Below are positions 16,681 through 25,043 of a stretch of 64,000 nucleotides of DNA, in pieces. Within the stretch, counting starts at the first letter, position 1, and each line of letters opens with the position of its first letter. The notes under the pieces were generated by a model. That model was not told the DNA's origin. It saw only the letters and a program-made list of their open reading frames with translations, and did not search any database. Source of the stretch: Ferrimonas marina (GTDB lineage Bacteria; Pseudomonadota; Gammaproteobacteria; Enterobacterales; Shewanellaceae); contig NZ_FQXG01000002.1 of NCBI RefSeq assembly GCF_900129905.1, positions 248,001 to 312,000 of the forward strand. Reading direction: 5' to 3'. The position numbers and the translations under genes were made by a program.

Positions 16681-17763
16681 TTACAGGTCGCGAAGCTCTT
16701 TTTGCAACAGCTCGGCGAATCGGTTATAGAGCCCGGTGACGGTCTCGTTATCCAGCGGGTCACCGTTGTTGTCCATCAGGGTGATGGAGGTACGCTCGCC
16801 GATGCTGTCCAGCAGGATCTGGTAGGAACCCTCATCCAGCGGCAGCTGATCGTTGTCGCCCCAAAGCTTGGACCAGAAGCCCAGGTCGGAGTCGTACTCA
16901 ACGAAGTAGGTGGCCAGGCCCTTGTCGAGGTCACGCACCTCGAAGCCCAATGCCGGCAGCACCTTGCTCATCCGACCCCAGACGGTGTCGAAATCGGCTT
17001 CCGCCAGGAAGGCGGCGTTCTCGTCACGGTCGAAGCCCAGCTCGGTGTTGAAGCCACGACCATCTTCCAGATCACGCAGCATCTGGCGCTGGCCGCGCTC
17101 GAAGTTCATGTAGGAGATGGCGCTGTTGAGCATGTCGATGGCGTAGCGACGACGGTCGGCGTCGGTCAACACGATGGAATCATCGATGCCGTCCAGGCCC
17201 TCTTCGTGGTCAACCAGCTCAATAGTGATGGAACCGGTACGGCCGTGATCCTTCACCTGAGTGTCAAACTGGTAACGCTGACGGATCTCGTAGACCTGCT
17301 CACGCCACCACTTCTTGCCGATCACCTCCTGGTTCTCGATCCAGTCGGTGGTGATGGTGCCGCCCTGGTGCTGGGCCAGGTTGACGCCCTTCTCATTGAG
17401 GAAACCCACCAGGGCCTCGTCAATCTCGCTGGCCAGGTTCAGATCGTCGTCGTTGCTTTCGATCAGCACGGTGACGCTGTCGACGCCATCCTGCAGTCGG
17501 GTTCCGGGAGCCAGCGGCAGAACCTGCAGCGGTGGGCGAACATCCAGACGCGGGCCAACCACGTCGGCGTCGGCGCGCTCACCCAGATCCGGCAAGGCAA
17601 ATTCGTTGCTGAAGCGTGGTTGCTCCAGGGTTTCCGGGATAACCAGGGGCACACCAGGCTTTTCTTCCAGGTAGTCAAAGCCACCACTGGCTTGACGGCG
17701 CTCCAGGGGGGTGGAGCAACCGACCATGGCCAACACGGCCACAGCCACAATACTGCGTTTCAT
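16681..17763 (-). CDS. bamC: Outer-membrane protein assembly factor BamC (NlpB)
   Basis: A 360-residue lipoprotein. Signal peptide with lipobox ending at Cys16 (AMVGC). The region after the Cys is rich in Pro and extended (EKPGVPLVIPETLEQPRFSN), like the unstructured BamC N-terminus that contacts BamD, followed by two helix-grip domains (about 100-215 and 235-355). BamC is an accessory part of the BAM complex that inserts beta-barrels into the outer membrane. Nine bases separate it from dapA upstream, the order known in E. coli (dapA-bamC). Confidence 0.92.
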   Translation of the reverse strand: MKRSIVAVAVLAMVGCSTPLERRQASGGFDYLEEKPGVPLVIPETLEQPRFSNEFALPDLGERADADVVGPRLDVRPPLQVLPLAPGTRLQDGVDSVTVLIESNDDDLNLASEIDEALVGFLNEKGVNLAQHQGGTITTDWIENQEVIGKKWWREQVYEIRQRYQFDTQVKDHGRTGSITIELVDHEEGLDGIDDSIVLTDADRRRYAIDMLNSAISYMNFERGQRQMLRDLEDGRGFNTELGFDRDENAAFLAEADFDTVWGRMSKVLPALGFEVRDLDKGLATYFVEYDSDLGFWSKLWGDNDQLPLDEGSYQILLDSIGERTSITLMDNNGDPLDNETVTGLYNRFAELLQKELRDL

Positions 17764-17772
17764 TCTGTTCCC

Positions 17773-18651
17773 TCAAACTGGCTGCGACGCCGCCAGCGCC
17801 GCACGCACACACTCTTTGGTTGCCTCTGACGGTGCGGTCAGGGGCAGGCGGAAGTGGGTGGCCTGGGTTTGGCCCAGGGCTTCCATGGCCCACTTCACCG
17901 GAATCGGATTCGCTTCCACGAACAAGGCACTGTACAACGGGTGCAGCTGGGTATCCAGTGCCCGGGCGGTAGCCAGGTCGCCAGACAGGGCGGCATAGCA
18001 CAATCCCTTGAACTGGGCCGGGCGAACGTTGTTGGTGACGGAGATAACACCGTTACCGCCGGCCAGCATAAAGGCCATGGCGGTCGGATCGTCACCGGAC
18101 AGCAGCAGGAAGTCGTCGCCGCAGGCCTTGCGCAGAGGGGTCACACGGGACAGATCGCCGGTGGCGTCCTTGATACCCACGATGTTCTCTACCTTGCTCA
18201 GCTCGGCCACGGTCTCCAGGCTCATGTCGCAGCAGGTGCGGCCCGGTACGTTGTAGAGGATCTGCGGGGTCTTGGTGACAGCAGCGATGGCGCGGAAATG
18301 GGCAACCAGGCCCGCCTGGGTCGGCTTGTTGTAATAAGGAGTGACAGACAGCATGCCGTCCACACCGATCTTATCCACTGCCTGGGTCAGGGCGATCGCC
18401 TCAGCGGTGGCGTTGGCACCGGTCCCGGCGATCACCGGGACGCGGCCGGCCACCTGTTTCACTACGGCTTCCACCACCGACAGATGCTCCGGCACCGCCA
18501 GGGTGGCGGACTCGCCGGTGGTCCCGACCGCAACAATGGCGTCGGTGCCCTGCTCAATGTGAAATTCCACCAGGTTCGCCAGCGCGTTAAAATCCACTGA
18601 ACCGTCTTGGTGCATCGGCGTCACAAGCGCCACAATACTTCCGCGAAACAT
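17773..18651 (-). CDS. dapA: 4-hydroxy-tetrahydrodipicolinate synthase
   Basis: A 292-residue cytoplasmic TIM-barrel enzyme that condenses pyruvate with aspartate semialdehyde, the first committed step to lysine and meso-diaminopimelate. Schiff-base Lys161 (GIKDATGDL), Tyr133 (YNVPGRT) and the Thr44-Thr45 pair (GTTGES) sit at the same positions as in the E. coli enzyme. AAGGAA precedes ATG. It is the first gene of the dapA-bamC operon, divergent from gcvR with a spacer of 168 bases. Confidence 0.97.
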   Translation of the reverse strand: MFRGSIVALVTPMHQDGSVDFNALANLVEFHIEQGTDAIVAVGTTGESATLAVPEHLSVVEAVVKQVAGRVPVIAGTGANATAEAIALTQAVDKIGVDGMLSVTPYYNKPTQAGLVAHFRAIAAVTKTPQILYNVPGRTCCDMSLETVAELSKVENIVGIKDATGDLSRVTPLRKACGDDFLLLSGDDPTAMAFMLAGGNGVISVTNNVRPAQFKGLCYAALSGDLATARALDTQLHPLYSALFVEANPIPVKWAMEALGQTQATHFRLPLTAPSEATKECVRAALAASQPV

Positions 18652-18819
18652 GCTTATTTTCCTTACCGATTAAGCCAGCTATGGTACTGATGGGGGCCAG
18701 TTAAGACAAGGGAGCATACTTCGAAATCAGATGTGCTAGCATAGCCGCCACCGATGACCCACAACGGGTGTCTACCAAGCCCCTTCCTTGGTCCTGCCCC
18801 GATACAGAAAGAGCACGTT

Positions 18820-19359
18820 ATGACCCAGTTTCTGGCCGTCACCGCGATGGGCACCGATCGCCCCGGCATCGTTAACGAATTGGCGAAGCTGACCGCCGGC
18901 TGCGACTGCGACATTATCGACAGTCGGGTCGCCATCTTTGGCAACGAATTCTCCCTGATCATGCTGGTGGGCGGCGACTACGCTGCTGTCACCCGACTGG
19001 AGAGCGAGCTGCCGGTGGCCGCTGCCACCCTTGATCTGATGACCATCTGCAAGCGTACCTCCCGCCACCACTCTCCCGACTACACCGGCCGCCTGGCGGT
19101 GGAGTTCGAAGGGGAGGACAAACGCGGCACCATGCGTCAGATCACCCAGTTCGTGGCCGACCGCAACCTGGACCTGGCCGGTTTCAGCTCCCACGCCGAG
19201 AAAGGCGAAGGCAGCGACGGACAGCAGAAGGTGGAGGTGCGCATCAATGTCACCGACCGCATCGACCGGGAAGCGCTGGAGCAAAGCCTGACCGAGCTGG
19301 CCCAGAGCATGGGCCTGAGCTGCCGCATCCGCCGAATGGAACACAGTGAAACCGAGTAA
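18820..19359 (+). CDS. gcvR: Glycine cleavage system repressor-type ACT protein GcvR
   Basis: A 179-residue protein made of two ACT domains (about 1-80 and 90-172). The opening FLAVTAMGTDRPGIVNELAK and CDIIDSRVAIFGNEFSLIML are characteristic of GcvR, which binds GcvA and, depending on glycine, represses the glycine cleavage operon in E. coli. The start at 18820 is chosen since the ACT fold begins there; the frame is open from 18754, but that part has no family resemblance. It sits 9 bases before bcp, the same pair as in E. coli. Confidence 0.9.
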   Translation: MTQFLAVTAMGTDRPGIVNELAKLTAGCDCDIIDSRVAIFGNEFSLIMLVGGDYAAVTRLESELPVAAATLDLMTICKRTSRHHSPDYTGRLAVEFEGEDKRGTMRQITQFVADRNLDLAGFSSHAEKGEGSDGQQKVEVRINVTDRIDREALEQSLTELAQSMGLSCRIRRMEHSETE

Positions 19360-19368
19360 GGAGAAGCG

Positions 19369-19827
19369 ATGAATACCCTACAAGCTGGCGACAAAGCACC
19401 GGCATTTTCCCTGCAGAATCAAAATGACGAGACCATCAACCTGGCGGATTTCGCCGGCAAGCGCGTGCTGGTCTACTTCTACCCCAAGGCGATGACCCCG
19501 GGCTGTACCGTTCAGGCACAAAAGCTGCGCGACATCAAAGCCGAGTTAGATCAGCACGATGTGGTGGTGATGGGGATCAGCCCCGATCCGGTGAAGCGCC
19601 TGACCAAGTTCGCCGAGCGTGATGAGCTGAATTTCCACCTGCTTTCGGACGAAGATCACGCGGTCGCCGACGCATTTGGCGTGTGGGGACTGAAAAAGTT
19701 CATGGGCAGAGAGTATGATGGCATTCACCGCCTCAGCTTCTTAATCGGTCCCGATGGCAACATTGAGCACTTTATCAATAAGTTCAAGACCAAAGACCAC
19801 CACGAAGTGGTACTGGGCCTGCTGTAA
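19369..19827 (+). CDS. bcp: Thioredoxin-dependent peroxiredoxin Bcp (one-Cys form)
   Basis: A 152-residue peroxiredoxin that reduces hydroperoxides. Peroxidatic Cys46 lies in AMTPGCTVQAQKLRD. In E. coli Bcp a resolving Cys follows five residues later (CTVQAC); here that residue is Gln51, and no other Cys is present in the protein. It should therefore work as a 1-Cys enzyme reduced directly by thioredoxin, glutathione or similar (inference). Strong AAGGAG lies before ATG, which overlaps the end of gcvR. The next gene starts immediately after the stop codon. Confidence 0.93.
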   Translation: MNTLQAGDKAPAFSLQNQNDETINLADFAGKRVLVYFYPKAMTPGCTVQAQKLRDIKAELDQHDVVVMGISPDPVKRLTKFAERDELNFHLLSDEDHAVADAFGVWGLKKFMGREYDGIHRLSFLIGPDGNIEHFINKFKTKDHHEVVLGLL

Positions 19828-20112
19828 ATGAGCCCTGCCCCGTGGTCGCGCCCCATTGCGCTGGCGCTGCTGCTCTGGTCCATCTTCCTCTCCATGCTGG
19901 CCGCACCGGCCCTGGCGGAGGAGTTCCACGATCACGACCACGGGGTCCCCTGCGCCCAGGCGCTGCTGATTGAACACTGGTACCAGGCCACCGGCCTGAC
20001 CCCCTTTATCCTGCCCACCAGCCCAAGCCAGGCGGTGCGCAGTGAGGCCCCAAGCTATGGGGCCCCCTCCCTGGCCCTGAGCATTCGCGGCGGCCGAGGC
20101 CCTCCAGCCTGA
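19828..20112 (+). CDS. Small exported His/Asp-containing protein heading the zinc cluster
   Basis: A 94-residue protein starting on the base after the bcp stop (TAAATG). It has a signal peptide or membrane segment (about 9-30, ending ALA) and then EEFHDHDHGVPCAQ, a short metal-ligand-like stretch with one Cys; the rest is undistinguished. Position before the ZrgA-like gene suggests a periplasmic accessory of the same zinc system. It may correspond to the short DUF2607-type proteins seen in Vibrio relatives, but I am not sure. No Shine-Dalgarno of its own, so translation probably depends on re-initiation after bcp. Confidence 0.5.
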   Translation: MSPAPWSRPIALALLLWSIFLSMLAAPALAEEFHDHDHGVPCAQALLIEHWYQATGLTPFILPTSPSQAVRSEAPSYGAPSLALSIRGGRGPPA

Positions 20113-20161
20113 ACTGAACTGACGCTAACTGTTTATCCCAATTCACTTCAGGAGTTTTAAC

Positions 20162-20923
20162 GTGAAAACCCAAATTGCTCTGGCCCTGGCTGCCGCTTTC
20201 GCCCTGTCCGCCTGTCACCCCCATGACCACGATCATGACCATGATGGTCACGACCATGATCACGCCGGTCACGAGCACGCCGAGCACGAGCATACCAAGG
20301 CCAGCGGCGCCAGCGATCACGCCCATGATGACCACGCTGGTCACGGCCATGACCACGATCATAGCCATGACCACGGCGATGAGGCCCACGCCCATCACCA
20401 CGATCACGACCACGGCGACGATCACAACCACGACCACCATGACCATGACCATGACCATGACCACGAGCATGGTGGCCACGGTGCCCACGTCCACGGTATC
20501 GGTGATCTGACCCTTATCCAGGATGGCGATGCGGTACAGATCAGCCTCAACATCGACACCGACGCCCTGTGGGGCTTCGAGCGTGCCCCCGCCAACGATG
20601 AAGAGAAAGAGCAGGTACGCCGGGTGCTCAATCAAATGACCGCCGGCCACCGCTTCTTCGTGCTTAACGGCGCGGCCGACTGCAACCCCACCGACGTGGA
20701 GATCACCCCGCCGGCGGATCTGGATACCCCTGGCTACGTCGGCCACATGGAGCTGGATGCCCACTGGCGCTGGCAGTGCAACCAGGTCGAGGAGCTCAAC
20801 CGGGTACAGGTGGACTTCTTCAAGCATTACCCCAGCACCCATAAGATGAACGTTCAACGCCTCACTGAGAAAGGCAGCGGCGGCGCTGTGCTGGATAAAA
20901 GCAACGCCACCATGAGCTGGTAA
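20162..20923 (+). CDS. zrgA: ZrgA-like histidine-rich zinc-uptake protein (DUF2796)
   Basis: A 253-residue exported protein. GTG start with AGGAG 7 bases upstream. Signal with possible lipobox LSAC (Cys18), followed by a very long His/Asp/Glu stretch (residues 19-111, mostly HD, HDHD and HEH units), then the conserved DUF2796 domain beginning HVHGIGDLTL and ending near KMNVQRL. In Vibrio cholerae the DUF2796 protein ZrgA belongs to the ZrgABCDE zinc acquisition system. Here it is followed by an ABC ATPase, an FtsX-type permease and a DUF3299 protein, matching that cluster. The His tract is probably a zinc buffer. If lipidated, +2 is His, which allows outer-membrane sorting. Confidence 0.85.
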   Translation: MKTQIALALAAAFALSACHPHDHDHDHDGHDHDHAGHEHAEHEHTKASGASDHAHDDHAGHGHDHDHSHDHGDEAHAHHHDHDHGDDHNHDHHDHDHDHDHEHGGHGAHVHGIGDLTLIQDGDAVQISLNIDTDALWGFERAPANDEEKEQVRRVLNQMTAGHRFFVLNGAADCNPTDVEITPPADLDTPGYVGHMELDAHWRWQCNQVEELNRVQVDFFKHYPSTHKMNVQRLTEKGSGGAVLDKSNATMSW

Positions 20924-20941
20924 GGAAGCCCTTCAATCACG

Positions 20942-21634
20942 ATGAAGCCACAACTGGAAATCAATCAACTTCAGTACCGTTGGCCGGGCGGTGAGCGCAC
21001 GCTCACCGTACCGAAGCTGACCCTGGCCGCCGGCGAACGGGCGATGCTCCGTGGTGCCTCCGGCAGCGGCAAGTCCACCCTGCTCAACCTGGTCAGTGGC
21101 GTTCTCGCTCCCGACCAGGGCCAACTGAGCCTGCTGGGCAAGGAACTCAGCCAACTCAGCGCTGGCCAGCGCGACCGATTGCGGGCCGATGCCATGGGCA
21201 TCGTGTTCCAGCAGTTCAACCTGCTGCCGTTTCTCAGCGTGCGGGAGAACATCCTGTTGCCGCTGAAGTTCGCCCCCGAGCGACGCAAACGGGTGAAGGA
21301 CGGCCATGCCGAGGTTCACCGCTTGCTCGCGGCGATGGAGCTGGACGCCAAGCTGTGCGATCGCAAGGTCACCGAGCTGTCAGTCGGTCAGCAGCAGCGG
21401 GTCGCGGTGGCCCGGGCGCTGATCGGCAGCCCGGCGCTGATCCTGGCGGATGAGCCCACCTCGGCGCTGGACCCGGTCGCCCGAGATCGCTTTATGGACC
21501 TGCTGGCTGCCCAATGTCGTGAAGCGGGCTCCGCTTTACTGCTGGTCAGCCACGATCCGGACCTGGCTCGGGTGGTGGACAGTGAGTACCTGCTCAGTGT
21601 GCATGACCAGGGGACGGAGGTGCTGCCATGCTGA
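20942..21634 (+). CDS. ABC transporter ATPase of the zinc (Zrg-like) cluster
   Basis: A 230-residue LolD/MacB-type ATP-binding protein. Walker A GASGSGKST lies at 38-46, the Q-loop near VFQQFNLLPF, signature LSVGQQQRV at 146-154, Walker B LILADE at 166-171 and the switch His in LLVSHDPD. It would energise the adjacent FtsX-like permease. Type VII ABC systems such as this move substrates or act mechanically rather than import ions by the usual route, so how the set promotes zinc uptake is unclear. The 3' end overlaps the permease start by 7 bases. Confidence 0.88.
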   Translation: MKPQLEINQLQYRWPGGERTLTVPKLTLAAGERAMLRGASGSGKSTLLNLVSGVLAPDQGQLSLLGKELSQLSAGQRDRLRADAMGIVFQQFNLLPFLSVRENILLPLKFAPERRKRVKDGHAEVHRLLAAMELDAKLCDRKVTELSVGQQQRVAVARALIGSPALILADEPTSALDPVARDRFMDLLAAQCREAGSALLLVSHDPDLARVVDSEYLLSVHDQGTEVLPC

Positions 21635-22878
21635 GTCTGATGCTGAAAAGCCTGCGCAACCGCCTTACCAGCGTTTGCCTGACCCTGACGGTGATCGCCA
21701 TCGCCGTGGCGCTGTTTATCGGCGTGGAGGTGGTGCGCAACCAGGCCAAGCAGAGCTTTGCCAACACCATCTCCGGCACCGATCTGGTGGTGGGTGCCCG
21801 CAGTGGCAACATCAACCTGCTGCTCTACTCGGTATTCCGACTGGGCAACGCTACCAACAACATCGGCTACGACACCTACGAACGCCTGGCCCAGACCCGC
21901 GGTGTGGCCTGGACTATCCCGCTGTCACTGGGGGACTCCCACCGGGGCTACCGCGTAGTGGGCACCAACCAGGACTACTTCACCCACTACCAGTTTGGTC
22001 AGCGCCAGTCGCTGAGTCTGGCCCAGGGTGAGCAGTTCGATAGCCTGTTTGACGTGGTACTTGGGGCCGAGGTTGCTCGCAAGCTCGGCTATGACCTGGG
22101 CGAGGAGATCGTGCTTTCCCACGGTGCCGGCGCGTCGGTCAGCTTCTCCGAGCACGACGACATGCCCTTCACCGTGGTGGGGATCCTGGCGGCCACCGGC
22201 ACCCCGGTGGATCGAAGCCTGCACGTCTCGCTAGAAGCCATTGAGGCGATCCATGTTGGCTGGCAAGGCGGCACCCAGACCCACGCGGTCAACCTCGATC
22301 AGCTGGAGCAGTTTGATCTGACCCCTAAGACCATCACCGCTTTCCTGGTGGGGCTGGAGTCCAAGTTCCAACTGCTCAACGTACAGCGGGCCATCAACAC
22401 CAACCGTTCAGAGCCGCTCTCCGCGGTATTGCCCGGGATGGCGCTGGCGGAGCTGTGGACACTGCTGGATCAGGCCGAGAAGGCCCTGGCGATCGTTGCA
22501 GGCTTCGTGGTGGCGGTGGGTCTAACCGGCATGCTCACCACCTTGCTGGCCAGCCTCAGCGAGCGTCGTCGCGAGATGGCGATCCTGCGGGCGATGGGCG
22601 CCGGCCCACGCCATGTGTTCCTGCTGTTGTGGGTTGAGGCTGCGGCCCTGGCCCTGGTGGGTACCATACTGGGTTACCTGCTGGCGCAGCTTTGTCTGCT
22701 GGCATTGGCCCCCTATGCACTGGCACAATACGGACTGGTTCTCAGCCTGGCGGCCCCGACGGGGTCGGTGGCCTGGATGATGCTGTCGGTTCAAGTGGCT
22801 GGTTCCCTGGCCGGGATCATTCCCGCTTGGCGCGCCTACCGACACACCCTGGCCGATGGCCTGACACAACGCTTGTAA
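21628..22878 (+). CDS. FtsX/LolC-type ABC permease of the zinc (Zrg-like) cluster
   Basis: A 416-residue inner-membrane protein. TM1 at about 15-36 precedes a large periplasmic domain (about 40-275), and three TMs lie in the C-terminal third (about 287-312, 335-365, 380-400), the MacB/FtsX arrangement. The sequence ERRREMAILRAMGA before TM3 is the coupling segment of this family. It is translationally coupled to its ATPase. A DUF3299 gene follows after 9 bases. Function in zinc acquisition is inferred from the neighbouring ZrgA-like protein. Confidence 0.85.
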   Translation: MLSLMLKSLRNRLTSVCLTLTVIAIAVALFIGVEVVRNQAKQSFANTISGTDLVVGARSGNINLLLYSVFRLGNATNNIGYDTYERLAQTRGVAWTIPLSLGDSHRGYRVVGTNQDYFTHYQFGQRQSLSLAQGEQFDSLFDVVLGAEVARKLGYDLGEEIVLSHGAGASVSFSEHDDMPFTVVGILAATGTPVDRSLHVSLEAIEAIHVGWQGGTQTHAVNLDQLEQFDLTPKTITAFLVGLESKFQLLNVQRAINTNRSEPLSAVLPGMALAELWTLLDQAEKALAIVAGFVVAVGLTGMLTTLLASLSERRREMAILRAMGAGPRHVFLLLWVEAAALALVGTILGYLLAQLCLLALAPYALAQYGLVLSLAAPTGSVAWMMLSVQVAGSLAGIIPAWRAYRHTLADGLTQRL

Positions 22879-22887
22879 GGACGAAAC

Positions 22888-23388
22888 ATGAAGACCGTGA
22901 AAGCCCTGATGCTGTCCGCACTGCTGCTGCCCGCCCTGGCCCTGGCCGAGGTGAAGGTACTGCAGTGGGACGACCTGCGCCCGCAATCGGAGCGAGACCA
23001 GGTTCTGGCGCCCATCAACCCGCACATGGGCGACCCCTTCGCCGATGAGAGCGGCCCGGCGGATTGGGTTCAGCCCATCGGCCAGGTAGTGCCTGAACTG
23101 GACGGTCAAACCATCAAGCTGCCGGGCTTCATCGTGCCGCTGGAAGGGGATGAAACCAAGGTGACCGAGTTCCTGCTGGTGCCGTACTTCGGTGCTTGTG
23201 TTCACGTACCGCCGCCGCCGACCAACCAGTTGGTGTACGTGAAATACGATGAGGGGATCCCGCTAGACATCATCTGGGATGCGGTATGGGTGACCGGTAA
23301 GGTTTCAACCACCACCTTCACCATCGAAGATTTCGCTGCGGGTTACTCCATGGAAGCCACGCTGGCTAATCCCTACGACGAAGGCTAA
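22888..23388 (+). CDS. DUF3299 periplasmic protein of the zinc cluster
   Basis: A 166-residue exported protein with a signal peptide (about 1-20, ALALA). Core features are LPGFIVPLEGD, followed by FGACVHVPPPPTNQ, whose Cys-x-His could bind a metal. DUF3299 proteins accompany DUF2796 and FtsX-type ABC genes in Vibrio and Shewanella relatives. Role unknown, presumably in the periplasmic part of the zinc system. It is the last gene of the cluster and ends before a terminator. Confidence 0.8.
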   Translation: MKTVKALMLSALLLPALALAEVKVLQWDDLRPQSERDQVLAPINPHMGDPFADESGPADWVQPIGQVVPELDGQTIKLPGFIVPLEGDETKVTEFLLVPYFGACVHVPPPPTNQLVYVKYDEGIPLDIIWDAVWVTGKVSTTTFTIEDFAAGYSMEATLANPYDEG

Positions 23389-23410
23389 GTCCTCTGTAAG
23401 CGTATTGATT

Positions 23411-23438
23411 GAGCCCCTTCCCAGTGAGGGGCTTTTTT
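23411..23438 (+). terminator. Intrinsic terminator of the zinc cluster
   Basis: AGCCCCT (23412-23418), 8-base loop, AGGGGCT (23427-23433), then a run of six T. Confidence 0.9.
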
Positions 23439-23443
23439 GTTGC

Positions 23444-23726
23444 CACCAGTCTACTGGTGCCCCCTGTTGCTTCAGCGCTTGTGTGCACGTACCGCCCACC
23501 ATTGGTGAATGAAACCAAAGGGGCTAGCGCCCCCTTGGAACCCCCATTGCCTCCAATCGTCGCTACTCCTCTCTTTCATGGCAAAATCCTGCGGCACTGA
23601 CTCGAGTCGACATCCCTGTCTCCGCGAGCCATTCAGGCCATCCTGGCCCTCAGCCTTGTCTATTACCATGTCGCTCGGGCGACCTGCCATGCAGGAAGCA
23701 TCAATGCCGTAGGTGCATGGATGCAC
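23444..23726. repeat. Chain of short palindromes in a gene-free region
   Basis: In 408 gene-free bases (23389-23796), at least eight palindromes follow the terminator: CACCAGT-CT-ACTGGTG (23444-23459), CACC-ATT-GGTG (23497-23507), GGGGC-TAGC-GCCCC (23520-23533), GACTCGAGTC (23599-23608), GGCC-ATCCT-GGCC (23636-23648), GTCGC-TCGG-GCGAC (23670-23683), CCTGC-CAT-GCAGG (23683-23695) and GTGCAT-GG-ATGCAC (23713-23726). The latter part looks like a dispersed palindromic repeat of marine gammaproteobacteria or a MITE remnant, but only one copy is in the window. Confidence 0.5.
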
Positions 23727-23796
23727 AGGAACGGCCAAGTCGGCGAAGAGCTTGCGGGCCATCCAGTATTTGCGCAGCGACAAATAAGACAAAAGA

Positions 23797-24852
23797 TCAG
23801 GCGCCGATAAGTGAACGTGAATGTCGACCCAGCAGGCGCTGCAGCAGCCAGGCCACCGCAACAGAGGCGGTGAGGGCCACCACCAGGCTGATGAGATTGG
23901 CCAGCAGGTTGATCGGGCCGGACAACAACGGGGGGAAGCGCGTTAGCAGCGCAAAAGTGAAGGGGCCAATAAAGAACATGTGCAGGAAAAAGATGGGAAA
24001 GGCGTAGCTACCCAGCATCATCAAAGCCCGTGGCAGCCGCGATTCATAGCGGTTAAGCAGCAACAACACCAAGGCGGCCAGCGCCAGTTTCTGCAGGTAG
24101 AACAGCGACTCCATTAGCAGCCCCAGCGAGGTCAGAGGCTCCGATTTACGCACCAGCATGAACAACACCAGGGTAGTCAGTAGGGCCACCGCCCCCAAGG
24201 GCGCTTGCCAGCGGCGCAACCAGTTCAGCCCGGCTTGATAGTCCATGCCCAGTGCCAGCCCCAGGCTGTAAGCCCCAAGAAAATACCCCACCGTCTGCGG
24301 CGAGAGTTCGATGGCGGTGCGCGGCAGCAACAGAGGAAGCAGCCCAAGGGCAAACAGCCATACGCGACTGTACTGGGCCAGGCGCCAAAGCAGCGGCGTC
24401 AGCAGGTAGAGCACCGCCAGCGTGGGCAGGTACCAGAACTGAGCAGACGCCGATCCCGCCATCAGGTGGCTTGCCAGGGTGTGGAGAAATTCGGTCCCTG
24501 AAGCGTAGGGAAACACCACCACCCGGCCCTGCTCAAAGTCGAAGAACACCAGGGTAAACAGCAGACTCATCGCCAGGTAGGGCAGCAGCACGTAACGCAG
24601 CTTGCTGCTGACAAAGCGGCCCCAACCCTTCTTCGCCAGCACCGCGGAAAATAGTAGGCCAGAGATCAGCGCAAAATAGAGTGTGCTGCCATGAAACAGG
24701 GTCTCGCTTAAGCCAAAGGCGTTCTCCCAGCCCGGCGTACGGGTTCGTCCCACCATAAAGTACTGCACGATCAGCAACACGCCGCCGGTATGCGCCAGTA
24801 CGATGTTAACGATGGCAAAGCCTCGGAAGGCGTGCAGATCCTTCAGGTACAT
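23797..24852 (-). CDS. Acyltransferase family 3 membrane protein (OafA-like)
   Basis: A 351-residue protein with about ten membrane segments. It starts LKDLHAFRGFAIVNIVLAH, where the Arg and His fit the conserved R/H of acyltransferase family 3 (PF01757), whose members O-acylate surface sugars or other envelope molecules. The motif near FPIFFLHMFFIGPF is the usual C-terminal TM with His. The target is unknown and no glycan genes are nearby. GAGGT lies before ATG. It sits between the palindrome-rich region and the cyclase gene, in the interval that differs between lineages. Confidence 0.75.
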   Translation of the reverse strand: MYLKDLHAFRGFAIVNIVLAHTGGVLLIVQYFMVGRTRTPGWENAFGLSETLFHGSTLYFALISGLLFSAVLAKKGWGRFVSSKLRYVLLPYLAMSLLFTLVFFDFEQGRVVVFPYASGTEFLHTLASHLMAGSASAQFWYLPTLAVLYLLTPLLWRLAQYSRVWLFALGLLPLLLPRTAIELSPQTVGYFLGAYSLGLALGMDYQAGLNWLRRWQAPLGAVALLTTLVLFMLVRKSEPLTSLGLLMESLFYLQKLALAALVLLLLNRYESRLPRALMMLGSYAFPIFFLHMFFIGPFTFALLTRFPPLLSGPINLLANLISLVVALTASVAVAWLLQRLLGRHSRSLIGA

Positions 24853-25043
24853 GAGTGAACCTCGGTACGGTTGCCCAGGTGGAGGTTAGCGTGCCATTAC
24901 GCCAATGTGCTCCAACGCCGAGGCTGTGCCTATAACCCTAGTCGTCTGCACAGGGGCCGACCGGGAATGTAGTGAGCCGGTCACCTCAGGGTGTCGGGAT
25001 TATGGCTACACTCAAACGGTTTTTGACTCGCCATGGAGGCCCT

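Noticed and set aside
20113-20161. Zur box before the ZrgA-like gene
   Set aside because: I looked for TGTTA-N5-TAACA here and around the bcp-gcvR start and found none, so zinc control of this cluster is not shown.
23472-23861. Possible 129-codon gene on the minus strand
   Set aside because: It runs through the chain of palindromes, has no ribosome site or family resemblance, and overlaps the acyltransferase gene end.
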